DNA of 32,722 nucleotides from Treponema sp. UBA1793 (lineage in GTDB: Bacteria > Spirochaetota > Spirochaetia > Treponematales > Treponemataceae). Positions 8,731-16,216 of the stretch are shown in pieces; the first letter of the stretch is position 1; each line of letters begins with the position of its first letter. The notes beneath the pieces were generated by a model. That model saw only the letters and a list, made by a program, of their open reading frames with translations. It was not told where the DNA came from and searched no databases. Location: contig DCFX01000090.1 in the NCBI GenBank assembly GCA_002314445.1, positions 1 through 32,722 of the forward strand, written 5' to 3'. The translations under genes and the position numbers were made by a program.

Positions 8731-10846
8731 CTAACAGCTCCTTTACCGCCTGTACCAGGTTACCCCGCTGAAAATCCGACTTCACGATAAAAGCCTGAAC
8801 TCCTGCATCCATAAACTGGGTTTTCACTTCCGGATCATAAACCGCCGAAACAATAACGATCGGTATCTTCATATATTCTTCCAGCCGCCGGATGTTATTA
8901 ACAAGAACAAGACCGTCCATCCTTGGCATTTTAATATCGGTAACAACTGCATCGACATGCGTTGTGCGCATTTTGTCCAGAGCATCTATACCGTCAGCTG
9001 CAGTTTCCACCTGATAGCCGCTTGCTTCAAAAATTGTTTTTTCAATCTGACGGGTTGTATTGGAATCATCGACAACTAGAACAGTATATACTCTGCGTTC
9101 ATTTTTCACTTCGTATTTCTTTATGTCATATGCAAGCAGCCCTCGTAAACGGTTCATAATCTCGGGAACGTGAAGGATAGGAATAATCGCATAGTTTTCA
9201 TCAAAGACAATTCCCTGAAGAACACTGAAATTCTGCATAAGGGGCGGGAGCGGCTTTACTACAACGTTCACATATTGTTCGATACGGTCAACAACAACAG
9301 CCATCTGTTTTTCAAGATATTCAACGATAATGACGGAGGACGCCGCTTCTGATCTGGTTCCTCCGAGTATTGCCGAAAGATAATATACCGGAATCAGCTG
9401 GTCATTAACGGTTATTACCGTCTGATTCTGCATATCTATAAAACGTTCTGCAGAAACGGTCGTAATCTCGGTAATATAATGCGACGGAATAAGAAACTTC
9501 CGTTCCCCTGCATATACAAAAATTCCCTGCTGCGTTGCAAGTGAAAGGGGAATGGTCAGTTCGAATTCTGTCCCTTCATGAAGTTTTGACCGCAGCCTGA
9601 TTTTTCCTTTTATCTTCTCCATATTTGTCCGGACAATATCAAGGCCGACTCCGCGTCCGGAAAGGGCTGTCGTCTGTTCTCTTGTAGAAAACCCCGACAG
9701 GAACAGAAAATGCTGCAATTCACGTTCATCCATATCTTTAATTGATTTTGCCTGCTCAGGAAACATTGCGGCAGCTTTTTCACGGACTTTATCATAGCGG
9801 ATTCCATTACCATCGTCTGTAATTGTAATTACTACATAACTTGCAATCTGGTGGGTGTGAATGGAAATAAGTCCTTTAGGATTTTTACCGAGAGAACGGC
9901 GTTCTTCAGGAGTTTCAATTCCATGATCAATGCTGTTACGAACAAGGTGAAGAAGAACATCATTCAACTGTTCAAGAATAATCTTGTCAAGCATAGAATC
10001 TGTCTGAGGAACGTCAAACATAACATCTTTTCCAAGTGCAAGCGCTTCTGATTCTATTGTTTTTCTGAGCGGAGAAAACAACATATCAAGAGGGAGCATC
10101 CGGAGGTCAAGAATCAGATGCTGAGTATGTACGACGGAATTCTCCATAAGTGAAAGATCCTCTTCCAGCTGTTTTCGTATCCGCCGTACGGTATGTTTTA
10201 TATCCTGTGTACCGCTGTTATTTTCTGCCGCCCCGAGCGTATGCTCAAACTGATTAAGCTCTTCCAGCTGATGTTTCAACCGGAATTGCCGTATGACAAG
10301 GCTGTCAAAAGACTGGATAATTGTATTGATACGTTCAAGGCTTATTCTGATTGTTGTGATATTTCCAAGATTACGGATATCAGTCCCATCCTGATCCGGA
10401 GATTCTCCCTCACTCCCTGTACTGCCGTCCCTGATTTCAAGGATATCCGTTGAAAAGTGTTCTCCGGATAAAACTTTTCCAAAAACTTTCAAAAAATCCG
10501 AAGTTTCAACATAATCTGTTCCATCACTGCTTATATGTGAAAGCCCGCGGCGTATACAGTCGCCTGTCAAAAAGGAAAGCTGCACAATCTGATCATTCAG
10601 TTTATATTTTTCCTGCTGTATTCCCTTGAATACATCCTCAAGTCCATGTGCCAGCTGTTCAACAGACGAATATCCCATCATCCGCGCAGTACCTTTTATG
10701 GTATGAAGTTCGCGCAGAATGGAGGCAGTTATATCGGAATTCTGCGGTTCATTCTTGAGGCTGATAATACAGTCGTTTATCGTGTCAATATGTTCGTTTG
10801 TTTCGGCTATAAAACCTTCAACAAGACCTGTTTTATCAAACTGCAT
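8720..10846 (-). CDS. cheA: CheA-type histidine kinase fused to a C-terminal receiver domain
   Basis: A 708-residue hybrid chemosensory kinase. Domains: HPt with phosphorylatable His48 (ELHTIKGTARMMG), a linker with no recognisable CheY-binding P2 domain, a dimerisation region (~165-255), and an ATPase domain with N-box Asn304 (LVRNSIDHGIE), G1 DDGNGI (344-349) and G2 GRGVGLDIV (397-405). A CheW-like regulatory domain (~435-570) and a complete receiver (~587-708) follow, with Asp593/Asp594, phospho-acceptor Asp637, Ser667 and Lys689. CheA-receiver fusions are typical of non-flagellar chemosensory systems such as FrzE. The receiver may act as a phosphate sink or internal output, since no separate cheY is nearby. 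The start ATG (AAGGAA upstream) overlaps the end of cheR by 11 bp. Confidence 0.95.
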   Translation of the reverse strand: MQFDKTGLVEGFIAETNEHIDTINDCIISLKNEPQNSDITASILRELHTIKGTARMMGYSSVEQLAHGLEDVFKGIQQEKYKLNDQIVQLSFLTGDCIRRGLSHISSDGTDYVETSDFLKVFGKVLSGEHFSTDILEIRDGSTGSEGESPDQDGTDIRNLGNITTIRISLERINTIIQSFDSLVIRQFRLKHQLEELNQFEHTLGAAENNSGTQDIKHTVRRIRKQLEEDLSLMENSVVHTQHLILDLRMLPLDMLFSPLRKTIESEALALGKDVMFDVPQTDSMLDKIILEQLNDVLLHLVRNSIDHGIETPEERRSLGKNPKGLISIHTHQIASYVVITITDDGNGIRYDKVREKAAAMFPEQAKSIKDMDERELQHFLFLSGFSTREQTTALSGRGVGLDIVRTNMEKIKGKIRLRSKLHEGTEFELTIPLSLATQQGIFVYAGERKFLIPSHYITEITTVSAERFIDMQNQTVITVNDQLIPVYYLSAILGGTRSEAASSVIIVEYLEKQMAVVVDRIEQYVNVVVKPLPPLMQNFSVLQGIVFDENYAIIPILHVPEIMNRLRGLLAYDIKKYEVKNERRVYTVLVVDDSNTTRQIEKTIFEASGYQVETAADGIDALDKMRTTHVDAVVTDIKMPRMDGLVLVNNIRRLEEYMKIPIVIVSAVYDPEVKTQFMDAGVQAFIVKSDFQRGNLVQAVKELLGEE

Positions 10847-12233
10847 GCTTCTTTCCTTTTTCTATATAAACGGTACAGAGTGTATAAAAATACGACGGGC
10901 TGAACGATTCAACAAGAAAATTATAGCACGTTTTTTGCTCTTCTATATATTTCTCCAGAATTTTTGCACATTCTGAAAAAGCTTTCAGTGCTTTCTTTTC
11001 ATTTCCCTGTTGTTCATACAGAAGACCGAGCTGGAGGGATGCAGGCCAGAATGCACTATTAAGCAGAGAAGCTTTCAAAAACAACTCCGCTGCTTCCCCG
11101 TATTTCCCTTCTTCTTTCGTAATAACTGCTGAATAATAAAATCTATATTCAAGTTCCGCCGGACTGCAGGAACATGACGCAAGCAGTTTACGGGCTTTTC
11201 CGAGCTCATGTCTGTCGATAGCTGCAAGTATCTGACCTCCCAGTACAAGGAGAGGAACTCCATCTGATCCCGGAACGGAGATTTCAGATGGAATGGTATC
11301 AGACGGCCTCCGGGTGACAGCTGCTGAAGGACGCTGTGCTGCCGGCAGTTTCCCGGTTTTACGTTCTACGGGAGCAGAGGCTTCTGAGCCGGAGCTGCAG
11401 TCTCTGCCCCTGTGGTACACGGCAAATGCGTCCGGATCAACCTTACGGAAAAAATAGACAGACCCGCAATGCTCTTTTATCAAAGGTAATTCAGTCCTGC
11501 CGACATCGATACCAGCTATCTCACTCATTGAAAAGAACAGCAGGCCGCCAGGCCTGAGATACCTTGCAAGTCTGCCTATAACAGCGTCCTGTGTTTTTTT
11601 AGTAAAATAAATGAAAACGTTGCGTACAAAAACAAGATCGGCACTTTCTTCCGGTACAGGCCCTGGATCTGTTCCTGCCAGATTATATTCCGAAACATGA
11701 ATACTATTCAGGATTTCATTATTAATAGTATAACTGCCGGCTTCATGGCTGCCGTATTCTTCAAGTATATGATGAAAACTGCTTCCATCTGTTCTGAAAG
11801 CCCCCTGTGTATATAAGCCTGTACGTAGAACAGTAAGTGCCGAAACATCTATATCTGACGCATATATGTCTGCATCTATCCCGCAGCTGCGGGCCAGTAC
11901 CGCAAGCGAGACAGGTTCTTCTCCTGTTGAACAGCAGGCACTCCATATAATCATATGTCTGCCTGCATATTCAGGAAACAGCCGGTCACGGATATATTCA
12001 AACTGCCGGTACTCCCTGAAAAAATACGTTTCGTTTATTGCGGCTTCGTCTATAACGAGGGATAATTCGGCAGGTGCATCAATCAGGAGCCTGCAGTATG
12101 CGGTAAAATCCATATGCAGTTCATTCATTCGTTTCTGCACATATGCACGGATACAATCAAGGTGGGTTCCCCGTACCAGCAGTCCGCTGTGAGCCTCAAT
12201 TATATCAAGAAGACACTGGTCATTCTTATCCAT
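10836..12233 (-). CDS. cheR: Chemoreceptor glutamate methyltransferase CheR with TPR-like C-terminal region
   Basis: A 465-residue SAM-dependent methyltransferase predicted to methylate receptor glutamates. Motifs: INETYFFRE (66-74), SAM-binding ACCSTGEEPVSLA (99-111), ASDID (125-129) and FVRNVFIYF (202-210). The catalytic part ends near residue 268. It is followed by a low-complexity Ser/Pro/Ala linker (~275-325) and a helical TPR-like region (~335-445: FYYSAVITKEEGKYGEAAEL and QLGLLYEQQGNEKKALKAF). CheR-TPR fusions occur in alternative-function systems (WspC is the known example), where the repeats are thought to mediate protein contacts. The start ATG overlaps the cheB stop by 8 bp (ATGGATAA). 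Confidence 0.95.
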   Translation of the reverse strand: MDKNDQCLLDIIEAHSGLLVRGTHLDCIRAYVQKRMNELHMDFTAYCRLLIDAPAELSLVIDEAAINETYFFREYRQFEYIRDRLFPEYAGRHMIIWSACCSTGEEPVSLAVLARSCGIDADIYASDIDVSALTVLRTGLYTQGAFRTDGSSFHHILEEYGSHEAGSYTINNEILNSIHVSEYNLAGTDPGPVPEESADLVFVRNVFIYFTKKTQDAVIGRLARYLRPGGLLFFSMSEIAGIDVGRTELPLIKEHCGSVYFFRKVDPDAFAVYHRGRDCSSGSEASAPVERKTGKLPAAQRPSAAVTRRPSDTIPSEISVPGSDGVPLLVLGGQILAAIDRHELGKARKLLASCSCSPAELEYRFYYSAVITKEEGKYGEAAELFLKASLLNSAFWPASLQLGLLYEQQGNEKKALKAFSECAKILEKYIEEQKTCYNFLVESFSPSYFYTLCTVYIEKGKKHAV

Positions 12234-13380
12234 ACGCCTTCACTCCGAGCCGGCTGCGGAGAAAACCGGGAATAAGTCCCAGCGGTACAACTGCGCTTGC
12301 GGCCCCTTCCTCAATAGCTGCACGGGGCATTCCGAACACAGCGCAGGTCAGCGCAGACTCCGCAACTGTGTAACCTCCGGCATCCACAATATGACGGCAG
12401 CCGTCTGCGCCATCACGTCCCATTCCGGTAAGCAGGACTGCCAGTACATGCCTGTGAAAAACATCGGCAGCACTGAAAAAAAGTTTATCGACAGCAGGTT
12501 TTAAAAAATGTACGGGAGGATCATCACTGAGTCCCAGCAGACAGCTGTTTATATTTCCGGGTGCAGGTTTCACAATCAGATGCCGGTCAGCAGGTGCAAG
12601 ATATGCATGACCTGAAAGGGGCTCGGTTCCTTCTTTTGCTATTTCTACACTCATGCCTGTACTTTCATTAAGCCAGCTTGCAAAATGAGTATCAAAAGAA
12701 GAATCAATATGCTGAGTTATGAGGACAGGAACAGGAACAGAAGGCCCAAGCCCGGACAACAGCTGCAGCAGGGCTGCAGGCCCTCCTGTAGAAGCCCCCG
12801 CCAGCAGAATGTGATATTCTCCGGGAGTTTGTGAAAGTGCCGGGTTCAGATACGGGCTGTCAGGTAATGCAGACAATGTCTCAGGCTTCTGTTCTGCTTC
12901 ACTATATGTCCTGTTGTGAGATATATTCTGTACCCTGTCTTTTGAAAATCCGGGAATGTGTACAACAGGCATCCCCTGTCCGTCACCTGCTGAATGGTGT
13001 CTTTCACCAAGTGCGGCAAGCCGGTCACAGAATAACTTCATCATTCCGGGAGTCATAACAGACAAATCAGGTTTTGAAATAACTTCAAGTGCACCTGCCT
13101 GAATGCAGCGGTATCCCATAACTGCGCTGTCTTCCGTTGTAAATATAATGATTGCAGGATTACTTTTTTTCAGGATCTGCTTTGTAGCCTCAATTCCGTC
13201 CATAATAGGCATATTTATATCCATAATTATCAGGTCAGGATGGAACTGTTCAGTATATCTGACAGCATTTTCTCCGTTTGAAGCTTCACCTGCAATTTCA
13301 AAACGGGAATCGTTCTCCATCACCTGTCTCACCATGGCCCGCACTATTGCAGAATCATCGACTATCAAAACCCGCATCAT
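12226..13380 (-). CDS. cheB: Chemoreceptor glutamate methylesterase CheB
   Basis: A 384-residue two-domain protein. The receiver (1-120) has Asp8/Asp9, phospho-acceptor Asp54 (IIMDINMPIMDG), Thr81 (FTTED) and Lys103. A Ser/Pro/Gln-rich linker leads to the methylesterase domain (~188-380), which keeps the catalytic triad: Ser197 (AGASTGGP), His224 (ITQHID) and Asp323 (GMGRDGADG). It should demethylate or deamidate the receptors encoded downstream, counteracting CheR, and be activated by CheA phosphotransfer. With no separate CheY, the CheB receiver and the CheA-attached receiver are the only intact phospho-acceptors encoded here. The start ATG shares ATGA with the stop of the preceding cheW-like gene. 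Confidence 0.96.
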   Translation of the reverse strand: MMRVLIVDDSAIVRAMVRQVMENDSRFEIAGEASNGENAVRYTEQFHPDLIIMDINMPIMDGIEATKQILKKSNPAIIIFTTEDSAVMGYRCIQAGALEVISKPDLSVMTPGMMKLFCDRLAALGERHHSAGDGQGMPVVHIPGFSKDRVQNISHNRTYSEAEQKPETLSALPDSPYLNPALSQTPGEYHILLAGASTGGPAALLQLLSGLGPSVPVPVLITQHIDSSFDTHFASWLNESTGMSVEIAKEGTEPLSGHAYLAPADRHLIVKPAPGNINSCLLGLSDDPPVHFLKPAVDKLFFSAADVFHRHVLAVLLTGMGRDGADGCRHIVDAGGYTVAESALTCAVFGMPRAAIEEGAASAVVPLGLIPGFLRSRLGVKAYG

Positions 13381-13793
13381 ACCGCTGCCCCCGCTTTTTT
13401 TATAAGTTTCTGAATGTCTACAACATACTGAATCCGGTCCTGCAGAAACCGGAATGCAATAATTCCGCTGCGGAGAAGAAAATCTGCGGCAAGCCCTGAT
13501 ACGGGCCGTAAGTCGGACAGCGCTATCTCCTTCATGACGGGAACAGCTTCTGTCTGTACTGCAAAATCATTCTGACCACGAAGGATAATAGTACAGTTCA
13601 AACTGTCAGTCATACTAAAACCGAAACTGTTTTTCAGAATCAGGTCAAGATTCACCGGACGAATATAGTTGTCATTCCACCTGACTTCCGGGGCGATTCC
13701 CTCATCGTATCTGCATTCAAGTATACCATCCCGGGGAAAGAGAATATCTTTTTTTTCAAAAGAAAGACATGCAAACCATTCAATTGTTTTCAA
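13377..13793 (-). CDS. Divergent CheW-like coupling protein
   Basis: A 138-residue protein that overlaps cheW by 14 bp and cheB by 4 bp. The best available start is TTG at 13793; no ATG or GTG occurs early in frame. The CheW pattern is still visible when set beside its neighbour: an initial strand EWFACLSFEKKDILFPRDGI, a central IRPVNLDLIL (normally 'xPVIDL'), and a closing RIQYVVDIQKLIKKAG (normally 'LLDLxKLL'). The first SH3-like half is shortened and lacks the 'PxxxGvixxRG' segment. It is probably a specialised adaptor or regulator for the CheA-receptor complex. Assignment rests on strand-pattern similarity and position, so a profile-profile search would settle it. Confidence 0.65.
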   Translation of the reverse strand: MKTIEWFACLSFEKKDILFPRDGILECRYDEGIAPEVRWNDNYIRPVNLDLILKNSFGFSMTDSLNCTIILRGQNDFAVQTEAVPVMKEIALSDLRPVSGLAADFLLRSGIIAFRFLQDRIQYVVDIQKLIKKAGAAV

Positions 13794-14271
13794 GATCTGT
13801 CCGGATTTTGCCGGTTATACCGGTCACAGTAAGTACTGAAGCCGTTATACTGTTATAGCTGACGGCTCCGCTGAAATAATCACTCCGGGATGCATCCGAA
13901 ATTCTTTTAAAATCACCTTCACCGGCTGTATGAAATTCCCTGATTTCAGATATTCTGAGTGCTATATTATTGTCGTTATTAAGAATAAGAAAAAGATTTT
14001 CAGATAATTCTTCCTGCCCGAGAAATAATGAAATATCGATAACGGCATACGGATCTCCGTGCCTGTTCAGGACTCCCTTAATGTAGGGAGGAACAAACGG
14101 AAGCGGATATATTTCCGTATTCCGTACTATTTCCCGTACCTCTTCAGGAGCCAGTGCAAACGTATCTTTGCCTGCGGTAAAAATGAGCCATGTAAAATCT
14201 TTCCCGTCAGATGCTGACGCCTTGAAATCTTTTTGATTATCAAGAATTTCCTGGTAGAGTTCTGTATCCAT
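13780..14271 (-). CDS. cheW: Chemotaxis coupling protein CheW
   Basis: A 163-residue CheW, first gene of the operon. After ~23 N-terminal residues the CheW fold begins (DFTWLIFTAGKDTFALAPEEVREIVR) and continues through IKGVLNRHGDPYAVIDISLFLG, the canonical 'GvinlRGxxlPVidL' core, to the C-terminal half. It should bridge CheA to the receptors. An upstream TTG at 14286 keeps the frame open, but it overlaps the -10 box of the promoter, so I chose the ATG at 14271. That ATG has no Shine-Dalgarno sequence and coincides with the expected transcription start, suggesting leaderless translation. Confidence 0.92.
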   Translation of the reverse strand: MDTELYQEILDNQKDFKASASDGKDFTWLIFTAGKDTFALAPEEVREIVRNTEIYPLPFVPPYIKGVLNRHGDPYAVIDISLFLGQEELSENLFLILNNDNNIALRISEIREFHTAGEGDFKRISDASRSDYFSGAVSYNSITASVLTVTGITGKIRTDLENN

Positions 14272-14306
14272 GATGTAATTATACAACCGGAATAGTGCGT
14301 TTACAA
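14271..14306 (-). promoter_or_regulatory. Sigma-70-like promoter of the che-cyclase operon
   Basis: On the minus strand, TTGTAA (14306-14301) and a perfect TATAAT (14283-14278) are separated by 17 bases. The expected start, about 7 bases past the -10 box, falls at or next to the ATG at 14271. No other comparable promoter was noticed within the tightly overlapping operon, so this may drive all genes down to the left edge. Confidence 0.65.
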
Positions 14307-14357
14307 GGCATCCGGGCTGTATATAAATCCCTGAGTAAATCGCAGGATGAAAAAATA

Positions 14358-14577
14358 CAGGCCGGGTGGCGTTTTACCACACGGCTGGTGGTAAAAAAAC
14401 ACAGGCCGCAAGATGTTTCACCATCCGGCGTGCGGCGAAAAAAAATAAGCCGAAAGACGTTTCACCATCCGGCATGCAGCGAAAAAAAATAAGCCGCAAG
14501 ACGTTTCACCATCCGGCTGGTGGTAAAAAAACACAGGCCGGGTGACGTTTCACCACACGGTTCATGCTATAAAAACA
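14358..14577. repeat. Five tandem 44-bp repeats upstream of cheW
   Basis: Units start at 14358, 14402, 14446, 14490 and 14534, each exactly 44 bp. Shared core: (CAG/TAA)GCCG, then CGTTT(C/T)ACCA(C/T)(C/A)CGG, then a run of 5-8 A. The units are mosaics: units 1 and 4 end CTGGTGGTAAAAAAACA, units 2 and 3 end in GCGAAAAAAAA, and unit 5 ends in the left arm of the inverted repeat that follows. Unit 1 contains a 9-bp hairpin (TTTTACCAC/GTGGTAAAA). The period is not a multiple of three, and the plus-strand reading frame crossing it has no family resemblance, so it is not coding. The rest of the 14272-14716 gap holds only the two promoters and one inverted repeat. Confidence 0.9.
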
Positions 14578-14603
14578 GTAACCCTCTTTTATAGCATGAG
14601 CCG
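14558..14603. repeat. Long inverted repeat between the 44-bp array and the foldase promoter
   Basis: The arms 14558-14574 (CGGTTCATGCTATAAAA) and 14587-14603 (TTTTATAGCATGAGCCG) pair over 17 bp with one G-T wobble, around a 12-base loop. The left arm lies within the fifth 44-bp unit. No T-run follows on the plus strand. On the minus strand it is followed by the repeats. It could be a terminator-like insulator between divergent promoters or a protein-binding palindrome. Confidence 0.75.
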
Positions 14604-14630
14604 TCTGAAAAGGCCTCGTTTACCCTTAAA

Positions 14631-14659
14631 TTGACAACACGCCTGTATAATGCTACAAT
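14631..14659 (+). promoter_or_regulatory. Sigma-70-like promoter of the foldase gene
   Basis: TTGACA (14631-14636), a 17-base spacer, then TACAAT (14654-14659), 57 bases before the ATG at 14717. A perfect TATAAT inside the spacer (14646-14651) is only 9 bases from the -35 box, so it is unlikely to be the main -10 element. Confidence 0.7.
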
Positions 14660-14716
14660 TATTCACTTTTCTATCCATTGAAATAGAATATATTTTGTTC
14701 ACAAAGGGTTTATAGT

Positions 14717-16195
14717 ATGAAAAGAAGTTTCTATACAATTGGTTCGCTCATCATTCTTTTGATTTCAGCAATCGTCTTTGTTCTTGTGCCGGCAATGCTG
14801 GGACGTGGTAACAGCAATAAAATGCCGCCGTTTGGAAAATATGACGGAAAAGAAATACGGTATGAACAGGGATCCGACTTTTCGGATTATGTTTCCCGCT
14901 ATGCTGATATGTTAAAAAATCAGGGGCAGGAAATTAATACTCAGTCCTACTATTATATTTTTAACTATGCTTTTAATGCCACCGTTCAGAAAATGGCCTT
15001 TTCTAAAGCTGTCAGCAAAAGCGGGTATGTTGTTCCCCAGAGTGCTATAAACCGTGAAATGCTTCCCTACTTTTCTGATTCAAACGGAAAATATTCTCCG
15101 AAACTGTACAAAGAGACACCGGCATCTTCAATTGAATCGATGCAGAAAGATTTCCGGAACACGCTGACGACAAGCCGTTATTCCGACGACTGTTTTGGTT
15201 CACAGCGTGCCGTCGGTAAAGACGCTCTGTACGGCCTCAAAACTTCATCAGCAGAGACTGCCTTCCTCCAGAATATCGGAAAGGCAAAACGTGCATTCAA
15301 TATGGTCTCCTTCAACATGAAGGACTATCCTGACAGCGAAAAAGCTGCATATGGAAAAGCCAATTCACAGAAATTTGTGAAATATGCATTGTCCGTCATC
15401 ACCTGCGATGATAAAGCAAAAGCGGAATCCGTTGCAAAACGGCTTGCTAACAATGAAATAAAATTTGCAGACGCTGTCGGTGAATATTCAAAAAAGACAT
15501 ACAGCGATGAGAACGGCAAACTTACGAGTCCCTACTACTATCAGCTTGAAAAAATAATCAAAAATGCGGATGATCTTAAGGTTGTTACGGAACTTACAAA
15601 GGATAAAGTAAGCAAAGTGATAGAGACAACCCAGGGGTTCTCTGTTTTTTATGCAGACGACAACGCAGTTCAGCCGGACTTTACAAACGATGCAACAGTC
15701 AAAGATGTATACAATTATCTTAACACATATGAAGCCGGACATATTGAAGACTATTACACGAATATAGCAAAGAACTTCGCTGCTGCTGCGTCTTCAACGA
15801 CCTTTGACGATGCATGCAGTCAGTATAATCTTACTAAAACAGAAATTGCCGCATTTCCGTTAAACTACGGCAGTGTTTCGCTCACAGGCTCTTTCGATAC
15901 AAAGATTGCGGAACTTTCCGGTGCGGATACGAATGAAAATTTCCTCAAAACAGCTTTCTCGCTTAAACAGAACGAAATTTCTTCTCCCGTTATAAATGGA
16001 AAGAATGTTATTGTTCTTCAGTTCACAAATGAAACTATGGAAGACAAAACAACCGACGATGGTGTTCTGAAAAACGAAATCAGCAATTATGACCAGACTT
16101 CAGCTTCTTCCGCTCTTATGCACAGCCCCAAGCTCAAGAATGATCTTACCACGGTGTTCTTCAATAACTTCATGAAGAACGGTTCGGCTCAATAA
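14717..16195 (+). CDS. Membrane-anchored SurA/PpiD-like periplasmic foldase (parvulin-type)
   Basis: A 492-residue protein with one N-terminal membrane helix (~8-30: SFYTIGSLIILLISAIVFVLV) that would anchor a periplasmic domain. Residues ~35-180 are helical and SurA_N-like, including the 'YYYIFNYAFNATVQKMAFSKA' segment typical of SurA/PpiD chaperone domains. Residues ~222-325 resemble a parvulin rotamase domain (YALSVITCDDKAKAESVAKR, then FADAVGEYSKKTYSDENGKL), although the conserved catalytic His and GG pattern are poorly kept, so it may be a chaperone more than an active isomerase. The ATG has AAAGGG about 9 bases upstream. The next gene follows after 21 bp and probably shares its transcript. 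Confidence 0.75.
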   Translation: MKRSFYTIGSLIILLISAIVFVLVPAMLGRGNSNKMPPFGKYDGKEIRYEQGSDFSDYVSRYADMLKNQGQEINTQSYYYIFNYAFNATVQKMAFSKAVSKSGYVVPQSAINREMLPYFSDSNGKYSPKLYKETPASSIESMQKDFRNTLTTSRYSDDCFGSQRAVGKDALYGLKTSSAETAFLQNIGKAKRAFNMVSFNMKDYPDSEKAAYGKANSQKFVKYALSVITCDDKAKAESVAKRLANNEIKFADAVGEYSKKTYSDENGKLTSPYYYQLEKIIKNADDLKVVTELTKDKVSKVIETTQGFSVFYADDNAVQPDFTNDATVKDVYNYLNTYEAGHIEDYYTNIAKNFAAAASSTTFDDACSQYNLTKTEIAAFPLNYGSVSLTGSFDTKIAELSGADTNENFLKTAFSLKQNEISSPVINGKNVIVLQFTNETMEDKTTDDGVLKNEISNYDQTSASSALMHSPKLKNDLTTVFFNNFMKNGSAQ

Positions 16196-16216
16196 TCCCG
16201 CCTACAGGGAACTGCA

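Noticed and set aside
14295..14492. Plus-strand 65-codon reading frame over the 44-bp repeats
   Set aside because: It only follows the repeat array, whose period is not a multiple of three, has no ribosome-binding site and no family resemblance.
14358..14577. CRISPR array
   Set aside because: The 44-bp units are contiguous variants of each other without unique spacers between constant repeats, and no cas gene is nearby.
14646..14651. Perfect TATAAT as the -10 box of the foldase gene
   Set aside because: It is only 9 bases from TTGACA; TACAAT at 14654-14659 has the correct 17-base spacing.
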